Of a stretch of 64,000 nucleotides of DNA, positions 56,541 through 64,000 are shown piece by piece (positions within the stretch are counted from its first letter, which is position 1; every line of letters starts with the position of its first letter). Origin of the DNA: Pseudoselenomonas ruminantium (GTDB lineage: Bacteria; Bacillota; Negativicutes; Selenomonadales; Selenomonadaceae). Location of the stretch: NCBI RefSeq assembly GCF_900142515.1, contig NZ_FRBC01000012.1, forward strand, positions 26,123 through 90,122, in the 5' to 3' direction. A model generated the notes under the pieces. That model saw only the letters and a program-made list of their open reading frames with translations. It ran no database searches and had not been told where the DNA came from. The position numbers and the translations under genes are program-made.

Positions 56541-56905
56541 TTAACAATCACACTTGTTGAATAGTACATATTTCTTTATGAATTCATAAGTTTTATCATC
56601 TGCTTTTTTCATGGACTTATGAGAAACTGTCCCTAGAATGCTTGGACACTTTTTTGATTTATCCAATAAGTCCTTTGAAGATATTTGTAGGCCCAATATG
56701 TTTTTTATGAGCACCAATGTAGATAAACTGACTTTATTGTATAGTATAGCTGTGTAGGTTGTTGCAGTATCTTCGTATTCAGGAAGTATCTTAACTCTTC
56801 GGAGATGGCATATCCCCCATTAATATTATGCTTATTTTTTCGTACGTTTAGTTTTGTCATGTATTGTTCTAATGTCATATTTATATTAAGCTCACTTCCC
56901 CTCAA
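56541..56905 (-). pseudogene. Decayed unknown gene (frameshifted)
   Basis: Two overlapping frames look coding. One covers 56905-56705 (MTLEQYMTKLNVRKNKHNIN). Another runs from about 56826 to the TAA at 56541 and reads VKILPEYEDTATTYTAILYN ... KKADDKTYEFIKKYVLFNKC. Together they suggest a gene of about 120 codons with at least one frameshift. The function is not recognised. The remaining bases up to 57041 hold nothing I can identify. Confidence 0.4.
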
Positions 56906-57041
56906 TCAGATTCTGAATTATTCGAGCATCTATTCCTAGATTTTTTCTCTCCGATTGTCCATGATACTATGCAAAAATTAAGATTCTCTTAAAATGTATC
57001 ACGCAATTGTATATATACCTATCCCAACTCAAATCCGTCGA

Positions 57042-57383
57042 TTATTTACAAATCCTCGCCAGCAGCCAATGCGGCAATATAGATGCCACTATACGATGCA
57101 CCGTGCTTACAGGATCCGGCGTACAGACGACCTTGCCAGCCTTTGCTTCCCTTAGGGATACTTTAGCAACATGCTTCACATTAGTTGCCCCGGGCATTTC
57201 CCTGAATGCATGGTGCCTATCCGTTTCCAGTGCTTTCTCTGTAAACTCTGTATCCCTTATCCAGAAGGGACACACTGCCGTTACCTTTATTCCAGAATCC
57301 TGAAGTTCAACACTTAGAGCCCGACTGTATGACAGCAAGAATGCCTTACTGGCAGCATAAACGGCCAGATTAGCAATCAGTAT
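57042..57383 (-). pseudogene. Short-chain dehydrogenase, C-terminal remnant (copy 2)
   Basis: From residue ILIANLAVYAASKAF to the TAA at 57042 this frame is the second half of a classical short-chain dehydrogenase, including the catalytic Y-x-x-x-K (YAASK) and the segment IKVTAVCPFWIRDTEFTEKA. The NAD(P)-binding Rossmann half is missing: upstream the frame runs into unrelated sequence. It is therefore non-functional. A smaller piece of the same gene lies at 50301-50390. Confidence 0.8.
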
Positions 57384-57558
57384 CTGCTTCTGCATCCATG
57401 AGTTCCTTACCCGGAGCACAGGCCGGGCAATCACAATATTTGCTGCCCTGTGCCTTGACTTCCTTGGCATGTTCAGCCATGCTGGCGGCTCCCTCCTTGC
57501 CAAACAGTTCTTCCCCCTTAGCCGATGTAAATAAGCCGATTACCTCGTCAATCGTACA
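57370..57558 (-). pseudogene. Cys-rich gene end abutting the dehydrogenase remnant
   Basis: A frame of about 62 codons reads TIDEVIGLFTSAKGEELFGK ... and ends CDCPACAPGKELMDAEADTDC. It is helical with a Cys cluster (YCDCPAC plus a terminal Cys) that could bind metal. No start codon with a ribosome-binding site is evident, so it looks like the tail of a longer gene. It overlaps the truncated dehydrogenase frame by a few bases, marking a recombination junction. Family not recognised. Confidence 0.4.
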
Positions 57559-57705
57559 TAACCTGTAAGCAGATAAACACACAAACAGGGCTGATGCAGT
57601 GACAAAATCATGCATCAGCCCATTTCTTTTTGATTATAGTTTACCGTAATCGAAAGTCTCATGTGAACCATCAAAATGTTTACAGACTCCGGGCTCACCG
57701 CATAA

Positions 57706-58752
57706 TTACTTCAGATGTATATATCGGGTAGACCGTCCTGTTCCTTCCCTGCCCAGATATCCTTCTTTAACCAGTTTACGGAGTGCCCCTTCCACAGAAC
57801 TCAGGCTGAGGGACGGGCACAGTTCTCTTATATCCTGTTTTGAAAAACGTCCCAGCTTTTTCATGGATGCTCTCCGTACCATCTCCAAGGCAGGAAGCTT
57901 CGTCTCCACGAGGGAGAAACGATCCTCAAAGTCTCTATAGGCAGCAATAATAGTGCTCAAGAGATATTTTATAAAGGGAACAACATTTTCCTCCCCTTCA
58001 TGCCAACCATGCTGCGACTGTCTCAATGCATCATAATAATCTTCTTTATGCTTGGCTATTTTTGCTTCCAACGATACATATTTCCCAACGTAAAAACCGC
58101 TGCGATATAACAGAAGCGTAGTCAGCAACCTGCTCATACGCCCATTGCCATCGTTAAAAGGGTATATGCAAAGAAAGTCATGAATGAAGATAGGGATGGC
58201 AATAAGCGGCTCTACCTCTGCATTACCGATTACGAGATTGTACTCTGCGCAGATTTTATCCAACGCCTCTGGCGTTTCAAATGGAGGCAGCGGGGTGAAC
58301 AGTATTTCCGTATGCCCATCTAGATATGTAGCACTTATAAAATTTTGCACATTCTTGGTTCGTCCCCCCATGGAATTTCCCATATGACTGTACATGATTT
58401 TATGTAGCTGTAAGATGAAATTCTGCGTGATGGGGATGGCATCGAAACTCTCATGTATAATGTTCAGTACATCACGATAGCCGGCTATGTCCTGCTCATC
58501 ACGGTTTCTCGGAGTTGTTTTATCTTCTACCAGCTGCCGGATGCGAGTGCTGGTAGTCACAATGCCCTCAATAGCATTAGATGCCTCCGTACTCTGAATC
58601 TTAGCTATCTCCACTAGTTTTTCTAAATCCTCCGGCCGCTGCTTCAGGTAAAGTTCCTGCTTCCCAGCCTCTTTGTAGATAGCAGCAATATAGCCAAGTA
58701 TCTCGGAATCCCATGTCATTTCCTTTATTTTTTTATAATTAAACTGACGCAT
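57706..58752 (-). CDS. Fic-family AMPylase-type protein (class II) with C-terminal winged helix
   Basis: This 348-residue protein has a Fic domain with the full catalytic motif H...PFNDGNGRMSR (His191 to Arg208) and an N-terminal inhibitory helix motif S-x-x-x-E-G (SNAIEG, 58-63). It is thus a self-inhibited class II enzyme that would transfer AMP to a target protein. The C-terminal 80 residues form a winged-helix-like domain (RFSKQDIRELCPSLSLSSVE). The target is not known. It stands alone, with its promoter in the 215 bases to its right. Confidence 0.93.
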   Translation of the reverse strand: MRQFNYKKIKEMTWDSEILGYIAAIYKEAGKQELYLKQRPEDLEKLVEIAKIQSTEASNAIEGIVTTSTRIRQLVEDKTTPRNRDEQDIAGYRDVLNIIHESFDAIPITQNFILQLHKIMYSHMGNSMGGRTKNVQNFISATYLDGHTEILFTPLPPFETPEALDKICAEYNLVIGNAEVEPLIAIPIFIHDFLCIYPFNDGNGRMSRLLTTLLLYRSGFYVGKYVSLEAKIAKHKEDYYDALRQSQHGWHEGEENVVPFIKYLLSTIIAAYRDFEDRFSLVETKLPALEMVRRASMKKLGRFSKQDIRELCPSLSLSSVEGALRKLVKEGYLGREGTGRSTRYIHLK

Positions 58753-58967
58753 TCCCTTACACCTCCATGTTTTCCCTTATATTATATATACATTTAAGGG
58801 GAAAGTAAATCTTTAAGGGAATAATATGCAAAAATAGGGAACCACTTGCAATACTGCCAGCAGCTCCCCACTCATCACCGTTTTACCTTCACCCAGTAAT
58901 TGATGCGCAAAATAGCACCTGTTCTTTTGCCTCAAGATATTCCTGAATATAGGTCTTTACGGCAGCC

Positions 58968-59291
58968 TCATCTGTGCAAAAATTCAATACGTTCCCTTAG
59001 GGAATCGCTAAAACCTTCCAAATCATCCAACGTTATGACCTTTTCATCCAACAGCACCATAATATTAGCAAACATTTGCGAACGGCTCATTTCTGTAACG
59101 CACACGCCGGATTTCTTCTTGTCGTTCCTTATGCGTTTTTCCAATTTCCAGAACTTGTCAAAGGCATCAGCAGCGCTGACCAAAATAGCTTCATAATCAT
59201 TAATCAGCGTCTCCATGTATCTTTCCTGCCAAGTCGGCAGCATCTTGCGAAATAGTTTCCAATCCTTCTCTGTAATAATCTTCTCGGGCAC
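58968..59291 (-). CDS. Small helical hypothetical protein
   Basis: This 107-residue Lys/Glu-rich helical protein (PEKIITEKDWKLFRKMLPTW, FDKFWKLEKRIRNDKKKSGV, VITLDDLEGFSDSLRERIEF) is of a kind common in Firmicute genomes and without known role. I chose GTG at 59291, six bases after AGGAGGG. The bases after its stop, in another frame, read DEAAVKTYIQEYLEAKEQ up to a TGA near 58888, which may be a former C-terminus lost by frameshift. Confidence 0.7.
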   Translation of the reverse strand: MPEKIITEKDWKLFRKMLPTWQERYMETLINDYEAILVSAADAFDKFWKLEKRIRNDKKKSGVCVTEMSRSQMFANIMVLLDEKVITLDDLEGFSDSLRERIEFLHR

Positions 59292-59311
59292 AGCCTTCCC
59301 TCCTGCCACAT

Positions 59312-59599
59312 TTATTCTTTATGCTCAAACCGATATTTCTGCCTGACTTTTGGGTATTTCTCATGATCCACTTCACTCATGAACATATCCAGCGGCCGGC
59401 AGTATACACCATAGGATCCATACAGCGCCTGATAAACGCAATAGATTTCCCTCGTCTCCGTATGAATAACCGGGCAGGCAATGATTTTGTACTCGTTATC
59501 CTTAAAATGATGCCAAATCTCTTCTGCCATCGGTATCGCCCTGCGATATTTGGCGCTCAGCAGCTCTCGCTGCTCCTGTACTTCCTTTGTTTCTTTCAA
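59312..59599 (-). CDS. DUF1653-family protein
   Basis: This 95-residue protein follows the DUF1653 pattern: WHHFKDNEYKIIACPVIHTE, then IYCVYQALYGSYGVYCRPLD and MF. DUF1653 is a small beta-rich SH3-like domain of unknown function. The start is probably TTG at 59599, with GGAG about ten bases upstream. It is the first gene of a pair with the 107-residue helical protein. Confidence 0.78.
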   Translation of the reverse strand: MKETKEVQEQRELLSAKYRRAIPMAEEIWHHFKDNEYKIIACPVIHTETREIYCVYQALYGSYGVYCRPLDMFMSEVDHEKYPKVRQKYRFEHKE

Positions 59600-59614
59600 T
59601 TTCTGGGTACTCCT

Positions 59615-60331
59615 TCAAATTCTCTTTTTAATCGCTTCCCATGTGTCCGTAGCAAAGAAGCAGCCGTCTGCTTCCTGCTCCATTTCCACGAACCGGCTAT
59701 AGGGGATACTGAAGGACATCAGCTCTTTGCTGATAACCTTACGGGAAGATGGATCTGTCAATCCTATGTAGCATGTCTTCTCTCCTTTTTCTTCTGCCGC
59801 CAAGGGATACAGCACAGCCTGTCCACAGCCGGAAGCAAAGTTGACCTGTACATTATTCTGGCTAATCCTATCGTAATTGGCTAAGGTGGTCAGGCCGGAC
59901 AACTGGTCTGCATTAACCAAAAAGATGATGCACTCCGGCTTTTCATCTTCCCCCACCATATCCAAGGGCTTGAATACAAGACAGGCAGGAGACTCTACTT
60001 TTGGGATGGTTTCCGTAAATATTTTGGCCAGCTCTGGCGTCTTCTTATAAAATTCGCTGTGCGGAATCTTATCATTTCCCGTAGACAGGAAGTATTCAAT
60101 CCAGCCATGTTCATAGCCCTGGAATCCAAGGCCTGCACGTCCGCCCATACATACCGTTGTGTCTTTTGCTGCAGCTGCAATCTTCCCTTGGGAGGCTGCT
60201 TTTATAAGTGCCACGACACAGCCCCACTTGCCTTCCTTGAAAGCTATGGACTGCTCCGGCATACTATCTGCGCTAAGTACTGCAACAGGGTGATTCTTCA
60301 GGCAGATATGCTTTGCTATTTTGCTCTCCAT
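59615..60331 (-). CDS. DUF169-family protein
   Basis: This 238-residue protein of the DUF169 family has the conserved N-terminal Cys region GKWGCVVALIKAASQGKIAA, CMGGRAGLGF, and the later ASGCGQAVLYPL segment. Members occur mostly in anaerobes and may bind a metal or cofactor through these Cys; function unknown. It overlaps the end of the frameshifted zinc-finger gene upstream by none of its coding bases but follows it closely. Confidence 0.85.
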   Translation of the reverse strand: MESKIAKHICLKNHPVAVLSADSMPEQSIAFKEGKWGCVVALIKAASQGKIAAAAKDTTVCMGGRAGLGFQGYEHGWIEYFLSTGNDKIPHSEFYKKTPELAKIFTETIPKVESPACLVFKPLDMVGEDEKPECIIFLVNADQLSGLTTLANYDRISQNNVQVNFASGCGQAVLYPLAAEEKGEKTCYIGLTDPSSRKVISKELMSFSIPYSRFVEMEQEADGCFFATDTWEAIKKRI

Positions 60332-60342
60332 TTTTTGCTCTC

Positions 60343-60661
60343 CTAATCGTCACAGCACCGTTTATGGTTACAGATTTTCTTCAGTGCACCATGATTATGC
60401 TCCTTATCCTGGGATTCCTCATCCAATATTTCACAGCATAGCTCAACGCATTCATCGCAAATATATACGCCCGGCAATGAGCTTTTTTACCTCATGCTGG
60501 GTTTTATTGCAAAACGAACACTTCAGTGGCTCCTTAAATACGTCATCATAAACTTCTTCCCACTTGTCCAGCAGTTTATTTAATTCTCCATCATCTTTGC
60601 CTTCTGTCTGTTGAATTTTCGCCAGTACCTTAATGACTTTCTTCCAGTCAACATTTTTCAT
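60343..60661 (-). pseudogene. ClpX-type zinc-finger protein, frameshifted
   Basis: The frame starting at 60661 reads MKNVDWKKVIKVLAKIQQTE and continues to [17 protein letters not shown], the first half of a ClpX N-terminal zinc finger, then ends at TGA. In another frame the DNA continues [11 protein letters not shown], the second half, and EILDEE up to a TAG at 60343. A small indel at about 60477 has thus split the four-Cys site. The intact protein would have been about 105 residues: a helical N-terminus plus a ClpX-like zinc finger without an AAA domain. Confidence 0.75.
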
Positions 60662-60760
60662 AGCCTTGCCCCTAAGTTATAGCCATCTTTATGGAATTGT
60701 ATCATGCACCAACAGCAAAATCAAGCTGACTACCACATCGACAGCTGACTGCATTAGAGA

Positions 60761-60946
60761 TTAATATTTAACGCTGGATTTGAATGCCAGGCTTTCGCTT
60801 GCAGCAATGTCAATTACTTCGCCGGTCTGCGGATTACGCCCCTTGCGAGCAGCACGCTGGTTTTTCTTAAAGGTACCAAAACCGATAAGACGAATTTCTG
60901 CATCATTCTTTACTTCTTCCGTAACGGTGCTGATAAGATTTTGATA
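60761..60946 (-). pseudogene. HU-family DNA-binding protein, C-terminal remnant
   Basis: The frame reading VYQNLISTVTEEVKNDAEIR, then IGFGTFKKNQRAARKGRNPQ and TGEVIDI, ending SSVKY and TAA, is unmistakably the C-terminal two thirds of HU, including the DNA-binding beta arm RNPQTGE. The first 20 or so residues are missing: the sequence joins directly to the stop of the metallo-beta-lactamase/flavodoxin gene. It is a relic of a deletion or insertion. Confidence 0.85.
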
Positions 60947-60949
60947 AAC

Positions 60950-62287
60950 TCAATCCAGCCAGACAGTCTGCTTCCCCATACGCTCTCCATAAGCCACAAA
61001 CAGATCCCTGAAGGACTCTATATCCTGGCTCATGCCCACAGGCCCCAGATGAATGATGGGCTTGCCATAGGATTTGCCCCCAGAATAGGTCATCATTCCC
61101 TGCACCATCATAAAGGTCAGCATCTCCCGAATCGCATTTTCCCCACCACCATGGACATACTGCTCCGTTGCAAAAGCTCCGCCGAGCTTGTTTGACAATT
61201 CAAGTCTGGACATTTTCTCCTCAAGCCAGATTTTCATTTTAGCAGTAACAGAAGCCATATAAGTTGGTGAGCCAAGAATAATCAAATCTGCACCTTCTAT
61301 GTATTCAAGGTCTGCTTCGTCAATATTGAAACAGGCAGGCTGTAATCCAGCCTTCTGTACTCCTTCAGCAATAAAGGCAGCTGCTCTTTCCGTATTATGA
61401 GTTCGAGAATCATAGATAATGGCCGCCATAAGTGGCACACCATCACACCGTTCCATCATTATCGATGAGCCACCGGCAATGGTATCAAGATGCATCGGCC
61501 ACACTCCTGAAGTATGGCACTTATCGACTGAGCAATGACACAGATTGAATGATTCAACCCCGAGCTTCCTAAGTTCCTTAAAGGTTTTGCTCACACGTTC
61601 ATCACTGGCACCCACAAGATGAATACCTCCCACAACGCGAAGAACCGTCATTCCTGTCCGCTTTTTTACTGCCGATACCATATTTACAATACCCCGGTGC
61701 GAACAGCCTACTACCATGGCAAGTCCATTCCCCTCTTTTAGCAGCAGACAGATTTCATCATCAAAGGAATCAGGCGCTTTATCTTTCCCCCGCACGAATT
61801 TTTCCGGGATAGTTTCAAAATCATTTTGCATTTCAAAGCCAGTAAACAAAGATGCATAATTGTCCAGTTTTATCATATCCCGGCATTCCCGTTGCTCTAT
61901 TCTCCAATCTACCAAATCAGCATCTGTAAATCCACAGCCTTTATACACATATTCATCCTTCTCACAATCATGGGAATATTTTTCCTGCCAGAAATCAGGG
62001 CCGGTATAAAGTACCTTTGGTTTTACACGCTTCACTAAAGATGGAAAGCCGCCAGCATGGTCATAATGCGAATGGCTTAGTGCTACAAAATCCACCAACG
62101 ACAAATCCACACCCATTTTCTCAGCATTATCCCATGCTGCCCCGGTATGTCCGCAATCAAAAATGAATTTACTCTCCGGGGTTTCGACATAAAAGGAAAG
62201 ACCATGTTCTCCGTCCAAATCCCATGATCCCATTCTTACCAAATCATTAATCAGTACTCGAAGATTATATTGAGATTCATATGCCAT
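60950..62287 (-). CDS. Metallo-beta-lactamase-fold hydrolase fused to a flavodoxin-like domain
   Basis: This 445-residue protein has two parts. Residues 1-285 are a metallo-beta-lactamase fold of the dihydropterin-synthase/MptA-like group, with the metal motif HSHYDHAGG near residue 71, GCSHRGIVNMV and GGIHLVG. Residues about 290-445 are a flavodoxin/NADPH-FMN-reductase-like domain with the FMN phosphate loop YDSRTHNTERAA and LIILGSPTYMASVTAKMKIW. The order is the same as in flavodiiron proteins, but the metal site is of the hydrolase type (HxHxDH), not the flavodiiron HxExD type. No rubredoxin is attached. A role in oxygen, NO or pterin chemistry is open. Confidence 0.85.
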   Translation of the reverse strand: MAYESQYNLRVLINDLVRMGSWDLDGEHGLSFYVETPESKFIFDCGHTGAAWDNAEKMGVDLSLVDFVALSHSHYDHAGGFPSLVKRVKPKVLYTGPDFWQEKYSHDCEKDEYVYKGCGFTDADLVDWRIEQRECRDMIKLDNYASLFTGFEMQNDFETIPEKFVRGKDKAPDSFDDEICLLLKEGNGLAMVVGCSHRGIVNMVSAVKKRTGMTVLRVVGGIHLVGASDERVSKTFKELRKLGVESFNLCHCSVDKCHTSGVWPMHLDTIAGGSSIMMERCDGVPLMAAIIYDSRTHNTERAAAFIAEGVQKAGLQPACFNIDEADLEYIEGADLIILGSPTYMASVTAKMKIWLEEKMSRLELSNKLGGAFATEQYVHGGGENAIREMLTFMMVQGMMTYSGGKSYGKPIIHLGPVGMSQDIESFRDLFVAYGERMGKQTVWLD

Positions 62288-62330
62288 AGAAAACTACCTC
62301 CGTGAAAAAACACTATATGCTGTATTCGCC

Positions 62331-62654
62331 CTAGGAAATCCTTTCTGCGTATGTCCAGACAATACCACAGTCTTTAAGCAGACTGTTTTCCGTAAACTCC
62401 TGATAGTTAACCCTCCACTCGCCACCAAACTTTGCATGAATATCGGCCAGAATACCAGCATTTGTCTTAATTATCCAGTCTTCCCGCCAGGAAGCGACTC
62501 GTGCAACCGGCCATGTATTTCCATGCCCGCCATGAAGGATTACAGTTACTAAATCCTTCATCATTGCATCTTCCGCGAATTCCATGCTATATGTTCCAGC
62601 GTAATAATCATCCCCCATGCATACGCTTTCTCTGGAAAAATCTATATGTATCAT
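62331..62654 (-). CDS. Hypothetical protein, 107 residues
   Basis: This small soluble protein (MIHIDFSRESVCMGDDYYAG, then VTVILHGGHGNTWPVARVAS, ending KDCGIVWTYAERIS) has no motif I can name. Its size and position next to two further immunity-type genes suggest the same class. It lies 43 bases before the metallo-beta-lactamase/flavodoxin gene. Confidence 0.6.
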   Translation of the reverse strand: MIHIDFSRESVCMGDDYYAGTYSMEFAEDAMMKDLVTVILHGGHGNTWPVARVASWREDWIIKTNAGILADIHAKFGGEWRVNYQEFTENSLLKDCGIVWTYAERIS

Positions 62655-62687
62655 CTATTCACTTCACCGTCCAAAATCAATTTTCAT

Positions 62688-63140
62688 TCAAGCTGTTATG
62701 ACATTGTGCCGGTCTGACGCTTTATCCTTAGCAAAAAGCAATCTTATACAAAGCAATAAATATATCTTAGCATCCACTAAGTCCAATAGTTCTGCAACGA
62801 CAGCCGCGCCTAACATCATTTCTACAGTCAGACTTTTCATTTGCGTTTTATTTCCACGCTGAATTATCGCAGCAAACATAATACCTTTCAGTACTATTAA
62901 AAATGGAAAGATCATCAAGAATAATTCTGCATTACCAATTTTCAATGCACTAAGCAAACATATAAAAAACGGCAGCACTCTAAAAATAAAACTTTGCCTA
63001 TCAAGTTTATTATCCAAACATAACAAAGGCCAATGTCTCCGGTTTCCCAAACTAATTAAGATAACAATAGCAACAATCTCTATTGCTGTTATTAAAAACT
63101 CAACAACATCCTGTATATCCATTGTTTTCATTCCAATCAC
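62688..63140 (-). CDS. Membrane protein coupled to the Imm22 gene
   Basis: This 150-residue protein has about four hydrophobic segments (VVEFLITAIEIVAIVILISL, IFRVLPFFICLLSALKIG, LFLMIFPFLIVLKGIMFAA, EMMLGAAVVAELLDLV). A GTG at 63140 overlaps the Imm22 stop in a GTGA; an ATG three codons later is an alternative. Family unknown. Coupling to Imm22 suggests that the two act against the same toxin or share expression. Confidence 0.65.
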   Translation of the reverse strand: MIGMKTMDIQDVVEFLITAIEIVAIVILISLGNRRHWPLLCLDNKLDRQSFIFRVLPFFICLLSALKIGNAELFLMIFPFLIVLKGIMFAAIIQRGNKTQMKSLTVEMMLGAAVVAELLDLVDAKIYLLLCIRLLFAKDKASDRHNVITA

Positions 63141-63508
63141 TTCTCATATTCAAATACACCAAGATAACTTAATCCAGAAGGGCTTTCACATACAGGCCCT
63201 GTATATTCATAGTCATAGAAAAGGACAAAGCAGTTATACGTTTTGTTTCTATCTTGAAATTTTCCTACTTCATCTTTCAAACTATCGTAATATGAGCATC
63301 CTTCCAAGAGCTCAACAGGAGATAACTTCTCTCTTTTCCAGTACACCTCTATAAAATCTTCATCAATGTCATCTTGATCAATCTGAAAATCCTTGGCAAA
63401 CGCGCATACATAATTATCATCATCATCAAATTCTATTCTTGTATAAGCATAAAAAGAATCCTCATCTTCTACATTCCCAGCCCATATCGACACAAAAGAC
63501 TTCTCCAT
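63137..63508 (-). CDS. Imm22-family immunity protein
   Basis: This 123-residue acidic protein follows the Imm22 pattern: FVSIWAGNVEDEDSFYAYTR at the N-terminus, then DFQIDQDDIDEDFIEVYW, and LLEGCSYYDSLKDEVGKF. Imm22 proteins are predicted antidotes in polymorphic toxin systems. AAGGAGG lies seven bases before the ATG. No toxin gene flanks it. Confidence 0.78.
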   Translation of the reverse strand: MEKSFVSIWAGNVEDEDSFYAYTRIEFDDDDNYVCAFAKDFQIDQDDIDEDFIEVYWKREKLSPVELLEGCSYYDSLKDEVGKFQDRNKTYNCFVLFYDYEYTGPVCESPSGLSYLGVFEYEK

Positions 63509-63530
63509 AAACTGCCTCCTTATTCATACA

Positions 63531-63611
63531 TTAGCACCGCTTGTATAACTTTGTAAAGAATCCATCAAGCGTATAACCCAATATTTCTTTATCACTCTCA
63601 TCTATTGACAT
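63531..63611 (-). CDS. Very short open frame with a strong ribosome-binding site
   Basis: The 26-codon frame (MSIDESDKEILGYTLDGFFT, ending KLYKRC) starts with ATG eight bases after AGAGGAG and ends 22 bases before the Imm22 start. It may be a leader peptide, or the head of a truncated gene. Nothing identifies a function. Confidence 0.4.
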   Translation of the reverse strand: MSIDESDKEILGYTLDGFFTKLYKRC

Positions 63612-63661
63612 ATTATTTCTCCTCTAATTATACGACAGCATTCTCAAAATTAGTATAATCT

Positions 63662-63889
63662 TTATGCTTGGATAGTTTTTTCTTTATTACCCGGCAGAAA
63701 ATATAAGCCAACATATATTATCCATAAGACCATTTCATATAGTGGAGGAACAACCAATAACAACAGCACTGTGATTGCTTGGATTAATTCTCCATGCTTA
63801 AGTACTAAGGTTCGCCTGGATATTGTAGCCAGCATCAATGCTATATAGATAATTAGAAATGGCGATACTCCCCAAACGACACTATACAT
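63662..63889 (-). CDS. Small two-helix membrane protein
   Basis: This 75-residue protein has two hydrophobic segments (VSPFLIIYIALMLATIS and ITVLLLLVVPPLYEMVLWII) and a short Lys-rich tail (GNKEKTIQA). I do not recognise it. It heads the minus-strand group that runs into the Imm22 pair. The call rests on composition only. Confidence 0.45.
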   Translation of the reverse strand: MYSVVWGVSPFLIIYIALMLATISRRTLVLKHGELIQAITVLLLLVVPPLYEMVLWIIYVGLYFLPGNKEKTIQA

Positions 63890-63967
63890 TAAATTATAGA
63901 ATTTATGGAGTTAGAATATAAATAGTACAAGTCAAAATGAGAAATCCTAAATGAGCCCATAACATGG

Positions 63968-64000
63968 TACAATGTACGTACCTAATCTTGAGGAGGATTT
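63968..64000 (+). promoter_or_regulatory. -10 box and ribosome-binding site of a plus-strand gene beyond the right edge
   Basis: TACAAT (63968-63973) is followed by GAGGAGG (63990-63996) four bases before the window ends, so a plus-strand gene very likely starts within a few bases of the edge. No clear -35 box is visible. The short spacing between -10 and ribosome-binding site is typical of insertion-sequence transposase genes, but this cannot be confirmed here. Confidence 0.5.

Overview
The window looks like the chromosome of a diderm Firmicute of the Negativicutes, most likely Selenomonadaceae (Selenomonas or a close relative). The evidence is a mix of traits. Gram-negative outer-membrane machinery (a TpsB/TpsA two-partner secretion pair) sits beside Firmicute-type gene order (divIVA-lspA-rluD-pyrR and ylmH-sepF-yggS-pgeF), a sodium-pumping decarboxylase beta/gamma pair, and an oxygen-independent cobalamin pathway (CbiK, CbiG). 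The genus call is inference from family content; no rRNA is present.

Region 1-3.7 kb (minus strand) is a three-gene block, jetA-jetB-jetC, of a Wadjet-type SMC plasmid-defence system (the DUF2397/DUF2398/SMC-like type). It runs off the left edge, where the JetD nuclease should be. 3.8-9.8 kb is a two-partner secretion locus. The 1427-residue TpsA adhesin carries a haemagglutination domain, GLUG-like repeats and YDG/MBG repeats. It is preceded by a leader with a terminator-like hairpin only about 30 bases before the start codon. A MntA-HepT toxin-antitoxin pair follows.

11-45 kb is mostly housekeeping. On the plus strand are a U32 peptidase-family protein and a class III aminotransferase. On the minus strand are the sodium-pump subunits, cbiK and glmM, the pyrR-rluD-lspA-divIVA group, an inserted radical SAM gene on the opposite strand, ylmH-sepF-yggS-pgeF, two large radical SAM proteins with nrdR between them, a RodZ-like protein, an Rrf2 regulator, a chemoreceptor, an anaerobic cobalamin operon (cbiT-cbiF-cbiG-cbiH-cobK), and cysK-metY behind a leader hairpin. 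A set of envelope genes closes this part (PheC-like binding protein, DUF4127, VWA protein, FliB-like methylase).

From about 45.4 kb to the right edge the sequence becomes visibly AT-richer and changes character. It holds small, tightly packed minus-strand genes of the immunity type: SUKH/SMI1, an Imm30-like domain, Imm22, DUF1266, Sel1 repeats, CbrC-like, and small membrane proteins and lipoproteins. Between them lie decayed mobile-element and gene remnants: serine recombinase tail, IS256 head, another transposase piece, two pieces of one short-chain dehydrogenase, an HU fragment, and a frameshifted ClpX-type zinc-finger gene. No toxin gene is visible. This reads as an immunity-gene archipelago of a polymorphic-toxin system, whose toxins are elsewhere or lost. 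Its most unusual items are a one-base frameshift lying exactly on a T TTA AAA slippery heptamer, a multi-domain poly-immunity protein, a metallo-beta-lactamase/flavodoxin fusion, and a gene interrupted by a single in-frame TAG.
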